Positions 16,570 to 25,541 of a stretch of 64,000 nt of DNA are shown piece by piece. This DNA comes from Planctomycetota bacterium. Lineage in GTDB: Bacteria; Planctomycetota; B15-G4; JADJEK01. Made by a program: the position numbers and the translations under genes. The stretch is taken from contig JADJEK010000024.1 in the NCBI GenBank assembly GCA_016709145.1, positions 124,001-188,000 on the forward strand, given 5' to 3'. A model generated the notes under the pieces. The model had not been told where the DNA came from, searched no databases, and worked only from the letters and a program-made list of their open reading frames with translations. Each line of letters opens with the position of its first letter. The first letter of the stretch is position 1.

Positions 16570-18272
16570 TCGCGCGCCGACTCGCGTTGGTCCTCGGCAT
16601 CGCCGCGGTCGATGCGCGAGCCGACGACGTCGCGATGCGGATCGATCCGGGAGCGCCGCACGCGGTCGTCGTCGCGATCGGTTCGCGCGACGTCGTCTCG
16701 ACGCCGGCCGAAGGGCTGTGGAGCGTCGCGCTCGGGATCGAGCACGAGTGGCCGACGGAGTGGCGCCACGTGCGGCCGAGCGCGGTACGCGACGTCGGCG
16801 ACTGGACGATCCTGGACGGCGAACTCGTGCTCGATCACGGGACGCTTCGCTTCACCGATGCGTGGCGGCGCGACGGCGACCTGGTGCGCGCGACGCGTCG
16901 ATTCGCGTGGGACGGTGATGCGCCGCTGACGCCGTGCGTGTTGTCGGTGCGCGTCACGGCGATCGGCGCGGCGGGGACGAAACCGTACTTGCCGGGCATC
17001 AGCGCGTGGGGCAATCCGTCGGGAGCGACGCACGGCGGCCGCGTCGCGATCCAAACCGGCGCGGCGGGCGAGGACTCGTACTACGAAGAGCATCGCTACC
17101 CGATGCCGTTCGCCGATCTGGCGTGGCGCGGAGTCCACGCCGCTCTGCACACGAAACCAAGCGCGTTGCCCGGCGCGGCGCGCGCGGACCTTTGGTGGTC
17201 GCTCGGCGCGACGTCGCGCGAGCTCGACGCGGAACTCGCGCTGCTGTCCGGACCGTGCGCGTCGAACGCGCGCCGCGGTGTCGTGAAGGCGCTGCAGGGC
17301 GAGTTCATGTCGTATCCCGACGCGTGGATCACACTGACGCCGGGCACGGTGATCGAGAAGGAGTTCGTGCTCGACGTCGGTGCGTGCGCCGATGCCGGCG
17401 CGAGTCTCGCGCGCGGCATCGCGACGTCGCTCGCACTGAACGAGCCGTACGCGCTCGACGGCTTGCCGAGCTACGCGTCGATCGTGCGCGCCAAGCTCGG
17501 CTTCGCGCGATCACGCTGGCGCGAGCGCGCCGACGATCCCGGCTTCGAGATGTACCCGGACGACGTCGGAGGCACGCACTACGTGATGGGTTGGTGCGGG
17601 CAGGCGGAAGCTCTCGGCTTCGCGGCGTTGCCGCTCGAGCGGCGTTTCGGTTCGCCCGAGTTCTCGCGTCAGGCCGTCCGTGCGCTCGACCTGCTCGCGC
17701 GAGCGCCGTTCGACGCGAACGGGTTCGCGCAGCGCTACACCGCGGAGACCGGCGCGTGGAGCGAGCAGGATTTCGTTTCGCAGGGACAGGCGCTCGAGAG
17801 CTTCACGCGCGCGATCGAGGTCGCGCGCGAGCGCGGCGGGATCGACACGGCGGCTATGGTGTGGGACGTCGATTTGCCGCCGGGACGGTTGCGCGATCAC
17901 GCGTTCCGCTCGCGCGGGTGGACGGTCGTGTCGGCGCAGAACCAACACCTCGACGTGTTCGGCGTGTTCTACACGCCGGAGATCTGGCGCATGGGCGAGT
18001 TGCTCGGGCGGCCGGAGCTGAAGCGTCTGGCCGCGGTGATGTTCCGCAGTTGCGGTCAGTTGATCGACGCGACCGGCAGCCAGGGCGAACAGATCCAGCA
18101 CACGAACTTCGCGCAGGCCGGGGACATGTCGGACGTCGCGCGCTTGCGCGGCGGGTACAGCGAGGGTTGGACCGTGTTCTGGATCACGACCCATTTCCTC
18201 CACGCGGCGGCGCGGTTCGAACTCATGGGGGTCGACCTCGACGTCGATCCGGCGAAGCTCGCGGCGCGCTGA
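16566..18272 (+). CDS. Exported protein of unknown function with helical (alpha/alpha toroid-like) C-terminal region
   Basis: The GTG at 16566 overlaps the previous TGA and has AAGGAG ahead of it; 568 residues with a signal peptide (RRLALVLGIAAVDARA). The N-terminal half is strand-rich (VWSVALGIEHEWP-like, GDWTILDGELVLDHG). The C-terminal half has long helices with conserved-looking aromatic and acidic positions (GTHYVMGWCGQAEALGF, SEQDFVSQGQALESFTRA, GGYSEGWTVFWITTHFL), suggesting an (alpha/alpha)n barrel as in some glycosidases. No family can be named. Coupling to the zincin suggests joint action outside the cytoplasm. Confidence 0.65.
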   Translation: MIARRLALVLGIAAVDARADDVAMRIDPGAPHAVVVAIGSRDVVSTPAEGLWSVALGIEHEWPTEWRHVRPSAVRDVGDWTILDGELVLDHGTLRFTDAWRRDGDLVRATRRFAWDGDAPLTPCVLSVRVTAIGAAGTKPYLPGISAWGNPSGATHGGRVAIQTGAAGEDSYYEEHRYPMPFADLAWRGVHAALHTKPSALPGAARADLWWSLGATSRELDAELALLSGPCASNARRGVVKALQGEFMSYPDAWITLTPGTVIEKEFVLDVGACADAGASLARGIATSLALNEPYALDGLPSYASIVRAKLGFARSRWRERADDPGFEMYPDDVGGTHYVMGWCGQAEALGFAALPLERRFGSPEFSRQAVRALDLLARAPFDANGFAQRYTAETGAWSEQDFVSQGQALESFTRAIEVARERGGIDTAAMVWDVDLPPGRLRDHAFRSRGWTVVSAQNQHLDVFGVFYTPEIWRMGELLGRPELKRLAAVMFRSCGQLIDATGSQGEQIQHTNFAQAGDMSDVARLRGGYSEGWTVFWITTHFLHAAARFELMGVDLDVDPAKLAAR

Positions 18273-18447
18273 CGACGGGGGTGCTCGAGGGGGCGACTTC
18301 CGCGGCCCGCGGTCGCTCGCTGCGAAAATTCCGAGATCCCGAGCCCAGGAAACGTCGGGGGAGGCAGAGAGCCATCGGGTTGCTCGGCCTCGAGGCGAGG
18401 TCTCTTTCGCGCAACGGAATCGCCATCACTCGGATTGGAGTTCGCCC

Positions 18448-19851
18448 ATGTCGTCAGCGTCTTCGTCGTCGATCCTCGGTCGTGTCGCCCTGACGGCCGC
18501 TGCGATCGCGGGGGTTCCGTCCGCGGTCCTCGCCCAGGGCACGTTCACGTACTTGCCCGGACCGGCCTACGACGTCACCGCTGACGGCTCGCAGGTGGTC
18601 GGGACGCAGGCGGCTGGCGCGTACATCTATGACATCGCGACCAACTCGTTCAACCTGATCGGTCCGGCGTCGTCGGCATTCGGCATCAGCGCGGACGGAC
18701 ACCACGTGATCGGCGACATCGTCGACGCGAACAACAACGACTCCGCCGGCTGGTGGGACCCGACGTTCGGCTGGACCGCGCTCGGCACGTTCCCCGGATT
18801 CGGCGGCTGCGGGTCGAGCATCAGCTCGGCGTACGAGATCTCGCACGACGGCACGACCGTCGTCGGTCTCGGTTGGCAGGGTTGCTCGGCTCGGGCGTTC
18901 AAGTGGACGGCGGGAACCGGCGTGGTGCAACTACAGGGCCTCGTCGCCAGCGACGGTACGCGCGCGAACTCGATCAGCGGTGACGGTCGTTACGTCGGTG
19001 GTTGGGAGACCGTCGGCGCGGCGAACCCGCGACGCGCGACGCTGTGGGGCCCGAGCGGTCCGCCGACGCTGATCCTGCAATCAGGGATCAACACGTCGGG
19101 CGCCGGCGAGATCATCGACATGAACCGCGACGGCTCGGTCGTGTGCGGCATCCACGCGAATCAGGGTTTCGTTTGGACGAAGACGTCGGGCGTGACGCTG
19201 ATCCCGAAGCTGCCGGGCGTGACCAGTACGGTCTACGCGCAGGCGGTGTCGGACGACGGCGCGGTGGTGTTCGGCAGCGGCAGCGCATTCGCGGGACAGC
19301 CGTGGGTGTGGACGCAGGCGGGTGGGACGCAGTCGCTCGTGAACTTCCTGAACAACCAGGGGATCACCGGCTTCAACGCGGCGGACTTGTTGGTCGCGAC
19401 GGGCATGTCGGCGGACGGCTCGGTGCTGTGCGGTTGGGGCTTCGGCGGTGGCTGGGTGATCCAGTGGAACCGTCCGGCGACTTGGCTGAACCTCGGCAGT
19501 GAGCTCGCGGGCTCGAACGGCCAGACGCCGGAGCTCGTCGGCTACGGCGGAATGGTCGCGGGTCAGCATGTCGGGCTGTCGTTGACGAAGACGCTGCCGA
19601 ACGCGCCGGCGACCTTGGTTCTGGGTACGTCGCCGATCAACCTGCCGATCAATGGCGGCCTCTTGGTGCCGTTCCCGCAAGTGATTCTGCCCGGCTTGTT
19701 CACCAACGCGGCGGGCGAGCTCGCGCTGTCAGCGCCGTGGCCGCCCGGAGTGCCGTCGGGTGTGGGCCTGTACTTTCAGTACTGGTTGGCCGACGCCGGC
19801 AATCCGTTCGGCGTGTCGGCGTCGAACGCGATGGTGGCGATCACTCCCTGA
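18448..19851 (+). CDS. Secreted HAF-repeat-like beta-propeller protein
   Basis: 467 residues with signal peptide cleaved after SAVLAQ. Repeats of the type GISADGHHVIGD, EISHDGTTVVGLGW, SISGDGRYVGGWET, AVSDDGAVVFGSG and GMSADGSVLCGWG are HAF-type blades. A C-terminal domain with LVLGTSPINLPINGG and ALSAPWPPGVP is of the kind I associate with planctomycete secreted proteins. No catalytic residues are apparent; probable cell-surface or extracellular role. The following ~490 bp is repeat-rich. Confidence 0.85.
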   Translation: MSSASSSSILGRVALTAAAIAGVPSAVLAQGTFTYLPGPAYDVTADGSQVVGTQAAGAYIYDIATNSFNLIGPASSAFGISADGHHVIGDIVDANNNDSAGWWDPTFGWTALGTFPGFGGCGSSISSAYEISHDGTTVVGLGWQGCSARAFKWTAGTGVVQLQGLVASDGTRANSISGDGRYVGGWETVGAANPRRATLWGPSGPPTLILQSGINTSGAGEIIDMNRDGSVVCGIHANQGFVWTKTSGVTLIPKLPGVTSTVYAQAVSDDGAVVFGSGSAFAGQPWVWTQAGGTQSLVNFLNNQGITGFNAADLLVATGMSADGSVLCGWGFGGGWVIQWNRPATWLNLGSELAGSNGQTPELVGYGGMVAGQHVGLSLTKTLPNAPATLVLGTSPINLPINGGLLVPFPQVILPGLFTNAAGELALSAPWPPGVPSGVGLYFQYWLADAGNPFGVSASNAMVAITP

Positions 19852-19861
19852 TTTGCTCGGG

Positions 19862-20230
19862 CCCTTCGGGCGTGATACGGAGGCTCCGCCTCCGTAGGCC
19901 AGGCTGGGGCCGAATGCCCCAGGCCCCATCGAACAGAGGCCGCAGGCCGTACCGCTTCGTGTGAGTCCGCAGGGCGAGGCGGGGGAACGAAGTTCCCCCC
20001 GCACCCCCCTCGTTCGACCGCTCGCGGTCGAACGACCAAAGGGGGGCTTCACAAACGAGCGAAGCCCCCCTTTGGGAACCCCCGCGTCCTTGAGTCGCGC
20101 GACGGAGTGGTTACTCGGGCGCGCGCGAGCTTGAACCCGAGGGAGAACTTCGGGTCGCGCTTCGCGCTCCGCGGTGGCGATTGAAGGACATGACGGGGAC
20201 GGAGGCGCGTCTGTCCCCGCTCTGTCCCCG
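19862..20230. repeat. Composite intergenic repeat block, copy 1
   Basis: No gene is visible here. The block holds short inverted repeats (GGAGGCTCCGCCTCC; GTTCGACCGCTCGCGGTCGAAC; GGGGGGCTTC paired with GAAGCCCCCC at 20041-20074) and then a segment reading CTTGAGTCGCGCGACGGAG through GCGGTGGCGATTGAAGGA. The latter is almost identical to 29817-29937. It ends with the GACGGGGACGGAGGCG motif and its complement. Together with 29759-30018 this is a dispersed composite repeat. Confidence 0.75.
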
Positions 20231-20287
20231 GGCGGCGTTCTGGTCCGGCTGGCCTGACAAGAACGCCGGCGGCTGCTTTGTCCGGGT
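20231..20287. repeat. Palindrome family A, degraded copy
   Basis: An imperfect hairpin with arms 20233-20249 and 20252-20268, followed by GGCGGCTGCTTTGTCCGG. It shares the AACGCCGGCGGCTGCTT segment with the hairpin at 1426-1493. It lies just past the stop of the leftward symporter gene and may act as its terminator. Confidence 0.6.
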
Positions 20288-20345
20288 CGGGTCTCGATCA
20301 CCGGTTTCGGGTTCGGTCGTGACTCACGCGACGACCAGCCTCGCG

Positions 20346-22298
20346 TCACCCGCGTGCCGTGGCCGGAATGATCGCGCGCACCGCGACCACCGCGGCGACC
20401 GTGCCGCCGATCGCAACGAGCGCACTCGCCGCGATGCCGGCCGCGCTGCCGTACAACGTCTCGCCGATCGTAAATACGAGTCCGAAGGTTGCCGCCAGTC
20501 CACCGATCACGCCGAGGAGGACGAAGCGGCCTTCGCGCGGCCGCACGACGTCGGGCGCGAGTGCTGCGACCGGACCCCAGAAACCGAGCGGACGGACCTT
20601 GCGATAGAACAAGACGAGCTTCGCCGGGTCCGGCGCTTTGCCGAACACCGTGACGAGCACGGCCGCGATCGTCGAGGCGAGGACGACGAAGACGAGGCGT
20701 CCTTCGTCCGTCAGTGCGCCGTGGTCCGAGAACGGCCCGACGTTCCAAGCGATGTCGAGATGCGTGAGCGCGACCGTCGTCACCGACGACGTCAGCATCG
20801 CCGCGATCTCCGTCGTCGCGCGCACTCGCCACCACGTCCACCGCAGGACGTAGACCGCGCCGACGCCGCCCATGAACGCGAGGAAGAACGTGAACAGGCC
20901 GCGAATGGAGTCGGCCTGCGACGCGACGATCCCCGCGAGCACCATGACTCCGAGCCCCGACGCACGCGCCGCGGCGACGTAATGGCGATCGCTGCGTCCT
21001 CGCACGAGGAAGCGCCGGTAGACGTCGTTGACGAAGAATGAACTCGCGAGATTGACGTGTGTGTCGATCGTCGACATCAGCGCGGCGAGCAACGACGCGA
21101 CGACGAGCCCGAGCAATCCGACCGGCAAGTAGCGCGCCATCATCTCGGGATACGCACGCTCGGAGTCGCTGCGCGCGATGAGCTGACCCGCGCCGACGAC
21201 GTCACCTGGTTTGACCGTCAACAGCGGCGCGAGCTCACGAGCCTCGTCCCACGCGACGACGATGGTGTCCGTTCCCGAGGCCGGCGTGATCTCGACGCGT
21301 CCCGCCGTCGCCGAGACGACCGTGCCAGCGAGCGGCGCCGTGTGTTCAGCGTTCGGCATCACGAACAGCGACGCGAGCGCGACGACGATCCAGCACCACG
21401 GCCGCAGCGCGTTGTGCGCGACCTGGAACCAGATCTGCGCGAGCACGCCGTGGCGTTCGTCCTTGCAGGCGCTGATGCGTTGGACGACGTAACCGCCACC
21501 GTCGACGGCTTCGTACGCCCACCATTGGAGGCCGATGTACACCGCGAACGCGACGACCGGCGTGGTCCAGAAGCTCGCGTCGAACGGCGAGCCCGGCCCG
21601 GTCGGCGGCACGAACGCGAGGCGCTCCGCGGGAATGACGCCGCTGGCGACCGCATCGAGCACGGCCGCGGCGCCGCCCGTGTGGGTCCAGACGATCACGG
21701 CGAGCGCGATCGCTCCGAACATCGCCATCGCGAACTGCGTGAGGTCGGTCAGCACGACGCCCCACAAGCCCGACAGCAGCGAATAGGTCAGTGTCACCGC
21801 GCAGCACGCGCCGATGGCCCATTCCTTGGGCACGTCGACCAGCACTTCGCTGATCTTGCCGGCTGCGAGCAGGACCCACGCCAGCGTGATGACGTTCGTG
21901 ATCAGCGTGTGATACGTGCCGAGGAAGCCACGCAACACACGCGCGCTCTTCTCGCCGTAGCGCTGCTCGGCGAGTTCGGCCGTCGTCATGATCTCGGCGC
22001 GGCGCCACATGCGCGCGAACAGGAATGCCGTGAAGAACCCGCAGACGGCGAAGCACCACCACTGCCAGTTCTTCCACACGCCGTAGTCGCGCACCCAACC
22101 GGTGATGACGAGCGGCGTGTCGGCCGCGAACGTCGTCGCGACCATCGACGTGCCGGCCATCCACCACGGCAATCGGCGACCGGACAGGAAGAACTCGTTG
22201 ACACCTTCGGACGCGCGGCCGGTGAAGCGCACGCCGACCCAAAGGGCGAACGCGACGTATGCGAAGACGACGAGCCAGTCGAGCCAAGCGAGTGCCAT
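20346..22298 (-). CDS. Sodium:solute symporter (SSS family) with soluble insertion
   Basis: 650 residues from the ATG at 22298; the further open frame upstream is non-coding in character and crosses a palindrome. The N-terminus (LDWLVVFAYVAFALWVGVRF, FFLSGRRLPWWMAGTSMVATTFAADTP) is typical of sodium/solute symporters of the cytoplasmic membrane. The core YLPVGLLGLVVASLLAALMSTIDTHVN motif is present. Between residues about 316 and 378 there is a soluble stretch (GTVVSATAGRVEI, TVKPGDVVGAGQLIARSDSE) that interrupts a loop and resembles a barrel-sandwich/biotinyl-like hairpin. The substrate is unknown. It is divergent from the DUF493 gene. Confidence 0.9.
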   Translation of the reverse strand: MALAWLDWLVVFAYVAFALWVGVRFTGRASEGVNEFFLSGRRLPWWMAGTSMVATTFAADTPLVITGWVRDYGVWKNWQWWCFAVCGFFTAFLFARMWRRAEIMTTAELAEQRYGEKSARVLRGFLGTYHTLITNVITLAWVLLAAGKISEVLVDVPKEWAIGACCAVTLTYSLLSGLWGVVLTDLTQFAMAMFGAIALAVIVWTHTGGAAAVLDAVASGVIPAERLAFVPPTGPGSPFDASFWTTPVVAFAVYIGLQWWAYEAVDGGGYVVQRISACKDERHGVLAQIWFQVAHNALRPWCWIVVALASLFVMPNAEHTAPLAGTVVSATAGRVEITPASGTDTIVVAWDEARELAPLLTVKPGDVVGAGQLIARSDSERAYPEMMARYLPVGLLGLVVASLLAALMSTIDTHVNLASSFFVNDVYRRFLVRGRSDRHYVAAARASGLGVMVLAGIVASQADSIRGLFTFFLAFMGGVGAVYVLRWTWWRVRATTEIAAMLTSSVTTVALTHLDIAWNVGPFSDHGALTDEGRLVFVVLASTIAAVLVTVFGKAPDPAKLVLFYRKVRPLGFWGPVAALAPDVVRPREGRFVLLGVIGGLAATFGLVFTIGETLYGSAAGIAASALVAIGGTVAAVVAVRAIIPATARG

Positions 22299-22331
22299 GC
22301 GCGCGGCACGGTAGCGACCGGAACGCGAGAA

Positions 22332-22371
22332 GGGGTCAGCCCCCGTGCGAAGGCGCACAGGGGCTGACCCC
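22332..22371. repeat. Palindrome family B, copy 1
   Basis: A 40-bp inverted repeat, GGGGTCAGCCCC at one end and GGGGCTGACCCC at the other, with a GTGCGAAGGCGCA centre. Two further copies are at 52911-52950 and 53028-53067. This copy sits in the 105-bp gap between the divergent symporter and DUF493 genes, where both promoters must lie. Confidence 0.85.
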
Positions 22372-22403
22372 TTTTCGTCGGCGCGGCTATCGTCGGGCCC
22401 GCC

Positions 22404-22679
22404 ATGACCGACGCCCCGAAGCCCATCGACTTCACCGGACTCCGCGCCGCTCTCGACAAGCACGTGAAGTTCCCGACGAGCTACGTCTTCAAGTTCATCG
22501 TGCCGCGCAACGAGCTGCCGCATCTGCTCGCGCTGCTCGACGGCATGCAGTTGACGACCCGCGACTCGGCGACCGGCAAGTACGTCAGCGTGACCGTCGA
22601 ACACGTGGTCCGCCAAGCCGAACACGTGATCGAGGTCTACGAGCGCGTCCGCATCGTCAAAGGCATCATGTCGTTTTGA
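22404..22679 (+). CDS. DUF493 family (YbeD-like) small protein
   Basis: 91 residues. KFPTSYVFKFIVPRNELPHL, a short linker, then SATGKYVSVTVEHVVRQAE and EVYERVRIVKGIMSF match the DUF493 pattern as I know it: an ACT-like ferredoxin fold, regulatory and probably small-molecule binding. Soluble and cytoplasmic. It is preceded by family B palindrome DNA and followed by an exported protein gene. Confidence 0.85.
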   Translation: MTDAPKPIDFTGLRAALDKHVKFPTSYVFKFIVPRNELPHLLALLDGMQLTTRDSATGKYVSVTVEHVVRQAEHVIEVYERVRIVKGIMSF

Positions 22680-22732
22680 ACGAACCAGTCCGGCGCGCGA
22701 CCCTGCGCCGCATTCCCTGTAGAGGATCGACG

Positions 22733-24061
22733 ATGCGCTCGATGCCGACGAGACCCACGCGCGTCCTGAGCGGATGCGCGACGATCACGCTCGTGTCGCT
22801 CCTCGCCGGAGCAACTCTCGACGCGGGCGCGACGCAGGATCCCGCGCCGATCGGCGTCGACCTCAGCGTCCGCGCACCGACCGACGAGCCGTCGATGCTC
22901 ACGATCCGACGTTCGATGAAGTGCGAGTTCACCGGCGCGAGTGCCGCGTTGCGCGAACCCAAGAGTGACGTCGAAGAACTCGTGCTGGTCGATCGATTCC
23001 TGCCGGCGCAAGGCCAGGACGCCCAACGCTGCCAGCGCACGTTCGTGAAGTGGCACGCGACCGCGGACGGAGTCATCGTCGATCCGCCGTGGAACGGCGT
23101 GACCAGCGAGTTCCGCGACGACGCGAGTGGGTCGGGATTCACGCTGCAAGACGGCTTCGCGTTGCCGTCGCCGCAGCTGAACGAGTTGCTGCGACTCGGT
23201 GCGAAGCAATCGTCGGTCACGATCGCCGTCGGCGGACCGTCGACTCTTGGAGCGACCGTGAGCCCCGACCTCGCGGGCTACGCGAATCTCGCGCTGTGCC
23301 GTTCCGACCTCGTGGAAGTCTCCGCCAGCAAGATCGAGTTCACGCAGCTCGACGCCGCGTCGAAGCACGCGACGCTGACCGGTTCGATGCAGGGAACGAT
23401 GAAGCGCGAGCGCGCGACCGGCCGCGTCGAGGCGAAGTTCGATCTGACGATGACGCTCGTCCTCGACACGGCTACGCACACGCTGGTGCGGGCGACGTTG
23501 GACGGGCCGCTCGTGCTCGGTGGCTACATCGGGGGCACCACGATCGAAGGGAAGGGCGAAGCGCACGCGACGATCGAGTCCGGCACGCCCGCGGCCGCGA
23601 AGGTCGCGCTGAAGTCGATCCCCAAGCCGCGCGTCGTGCACCACGAGATCGACGACCACGGACTGTCGCTCGAGTTGCCGTCGAATTGGGCACCGCGCGA
23701 AACGAAGGGCAACCGCCACTTCCTCGCGCTGAACCGACCGATCGGCGGCGAGGACGTCTACGTCGCCATCGCCTCGGTCGAGGAGAAGACCGAGGATCTC
23801 GACGAACTCTCACGATGGATCCTCGATGCCGAGCGGAAGAAGGACAAGAACGCGAGCATGAAGAAGGTCACGACGCCACTCGGCAAGGCGATCGAGTACG
23901 ACTCGATCGAGGACGGCAGCAAGCGGGGCAAGAACCTGCGGATCCACCGCGCCGGCAAGCAGTTCCTGATCATCTCGCTGATCGGTTCGGCCGAGGGCGT
24001 GAAGGCGGCCGCCGCGGACTTCCAGAAGGCCAGGGCATCGCTGGAAGCGTTGGCGCGCTGA
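22733..24061 (+). CDS. Exported protein of unknown function
   Basis: The ATG at 22733 follows AGAGGA; 442 residues beginning with a signal peptide (VLSGCATITLVSLLAGATL). The mature part is mostly strands (SVTIAVGGPSTLG, AKFDLTMTLVLDTATHTLV), as in lipoprotein-carrier-like or jelly-roll folds. The C-terminal ~140 residues (HGLSLELPSNWAPRE, FLIISLIGSAEGVKAAAADF) resemble the PsbP/DUF1795-like fold, in which a protein's short surface profile is followed by a quality-control-like domain. There is no catalytic motif. It precedes the UGA-containing thioredoxin gene in the same direction, separated by about 120 bp. Confidence 0.65.
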   Translation: MRSMPTRPTRVLSGCATITLVSLLAGATLDAGATQDPAPIGVDLSVRAPTDEPSMLTIRRSMKCEFTGASAALREPKSDVEELVLVDRFLPAQGQDAQRCQRTFVKWHATADGVIVDPPWNGVTSEFRDDASGSGFTLQDGFALPSPQLNELLRLGAKQSSVTIAVGGPSTLGATVSPDLAGYANLALCRSDLVEVSASKIEFTQLDAASKHATLTGSMQGTMKRERATGRVEAKFDLTMTLVLDTATHTLVRATLDGPLVLGGYIGGTTIEGKGEAHATIESGTPAAAKVALKSIPKPRVVHHEIDDHGLSLELPSNWAPRETKGNRHFLALNRPIGGEDVYVAIASVEEKTEDLDELSRWILDAERKKDKNASMKKVTTPLGKAIEYDSIEDGSKRGKNLRIHRAGKQFLIISLIGSAEGVKAAAADFQKARASLEALAR

Positions 24062-24182
24062 GTCGGGGTGCCCGGGTCCCTCGTTCCGTCCGCACCCGTC
24101 CGTACCGGTCCATGCGAGGCCTGGGCCCGTTCGTTCCGACCGGCTACCATCCCTCGGTCTCGAAACCCCTCGGGAGAGCCTC

Positions 24183-25172
24183 ATGTCGTTCGCCGTCAAG
24201 GCGGCCGCCGTCGCGCTCTTCGCCGGTCTGTTCGTGGGTGCCGCTTCCGCCGCCGACTCGGTCGGCAAGCGACTCCCCGACGCGAAGCTGGAAGGCTTCG
24301 CGCAGACCAAGGCGAAGTCGATCGACGACTACTTCGGCCGCGTCGTGCTGTTCGAAGCGTTCGCGTATTGGTGAGGACCGTGTGGTACCTCCGTCCCGCA
24401 CCTCAATGAACTTCAAGAGAAGTTCGAGGCGAAGGGACTGAGCATCGTTGGCGTGACCAGCGAAACCGAAGCGAACACGGTGCCTTGGGTGAAGGACAAG
24501 GGGGCGAAGTACGCCTACGCGTACGACCCCGGTCAGAAGTTCATGCGCGCGCTGAACCTCAGCGGGTTTCCGACGGCATGGCTCGTCGACGCGACCGGCA
24601 CGGTCGTGTGGCAGGGCCATCCGAGCAGCCTGCAAGAGAGCGTCATCGAGTCCGCGCTGAACGGCGCGCTGTTGAAGCCGCTGTGGGATTGGCCGAAGGA
24701 AGCCGCGTCCATCAAGAAGCCGCTCGCGAAGCGACAGATGGCGGCCGCGCTGAACGAGGCCGAGAAGCTCGCGGCAGCGAATCAGGAGATCGCGGCCATC
24801 AAGGACGCGATCGCCGGAGTCATCGCCGGACGCCTCAGCGGTTTGAAGAAGATGAAGGACGAGGGCAACGCGCTCGACGCGTCGAACGCCGCGGCCTCGA
24901 TCGCGAAGGACTGCGCCGGTCTGCCGGAAGCCGGAGAGGCGGCGACGATCCAGAAGGAGATCGCCGCCGATCCGAAGCTGAAGGCGGTCATGGACGCGCA
25001 AGCGTCCGTGCGCAAGCTGCGCGAGAAGGAGCCGAAGGACGAGAAGGAGATCAAGTCGGCTCTGAAGAAGCTGAAGAAGATCGCGGAAGAGCACGCCGAC
25101 ACCGCCGCCGCGCGGGAGGCCGACGCGTTTTCCGCCGAGTTGAACCAGGCACTCGCGCCGAACGGCGGTTAG
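24183..25172 (+). CDS. Candidate selenoprotein: exported thioredoxin-like (TlpA/AhpC-type) protein with in-frame UGA at the redox site
   Basis: The ATG at 24183 (GGAGA 6 nt upstream) begins a signal peptide (AVALFAGLFVGAASAADS). At codon 64 (24372-24374) there is a TGA, but the same frame continues without interruption to TAG at 25172. The junction reads FEAFAYW-(UGA)-GPCGTSVPHL, where thioredoxin-fold proteins have WCGPC; UGA replaces the first redox Cys and Cys67 remains. The rest of the fold is downstream: LSIVGVTSE, then the cis-Pro segment SGFPTAWLVD and GTVVWQGHP, followed by a helical C-terminal tail (about residues 180-329). Selenocysteine insertion is the simplest reading; a recent nonsense mutation or sequence error is the alternative. 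Full length 329 residues counting Sec. Likely a periplasmic thiol/selenol oxidoreductase. Confidence 0.8.
24373..24429 (+). promoter_or_regulatory. Candidate SECIS-like RNA hairpins after the UGA
   Basis: Two stem-loops can be drawn after the in-frame UGA. The first, 24373-24391, pairs GAGGACC with GGUACCUC around a GUGU loop with one bulged A, but it starts inside the UGA. The second, 24401-24429, pairs CCUC and GAACUU with AAGUUC and GAGG, with a bulged AAU and a CAAGAG loop. Codons here use more A/T at third positions than the rest of the gene. Neither fits the usual bacterial SECIS spacing and loop exactly, so this is tentative. Confidence 0.35.
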
Positions 25173-25206
25173 AGAACGTGAATCAATCCGATTGATTCAC
25201 GTTCTC
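25172..25206 (+). terminator. Perfect 35-nt palindrome after the thioredoxin-like gene
   Basis: Two 17-nt arms (GAGAACGTGAATCAATC and its complement) around a single C start at the last base of the stop codon. It is AT-richer than its surroundings and ends in GTTCTC without a T run. It most likely acts as a transcript 3' end, and it is one of three perfect odd-length palindromes in the window (also 25337 and 45928). Confidence 0.6.
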
Positions 25207-25336
25207 GGCCTCACCAGGTGTTGCTCGGCGACGGCAGTCGCCGCCCCGTTCAACAGGCACGGACGATTCGCGCCGGAACACCGCGATTCAACTGTGAGTA
25301 CGGCGGCTGCCGCCGCCTCGGACACCTTGTGCATTC

Positions 25337-25379
25337 GGCTGTGAACACATCGGGGGCGGCCCCCGATGTGTTCACAGCC
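25337..25379. repeat. Perfect 43-nt palindrome
   Basis: 21-nt arms (GGCTGTGAACACATCGGGGGC and complement) around one G, in the 370-bp gap before the next gene. No gene is visible in 25173-25541. The remaining sequence is unremarkable and must include the promoter of the 25542 gene. Confidence 0.75.
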
Positions 25380-25541
25380 TCTGACCCCGCGTCACCTCCT
25401 TCGCCGCCGTCCTCTATAACGGGGCCGCCGCGCACGTCGCGGTGGCCCCGTTTCGCATGTTCGACCTTCGCGACGCCGGCGACCCGGCGGTCGCGGCGAT
25501 CCCGGGGGAAGGATCTCGATTTCGCACCGACGGACGCCCGC

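Noticed and set aside
24453..25172. Thioredoxin downstream part as an independent gene starting at GTG 24453
   Set aside because: This start lies within the fold's core (VGVTSE), leaves out the redox site, and has no ribosome site; reading through the UGA gives a complete domain.
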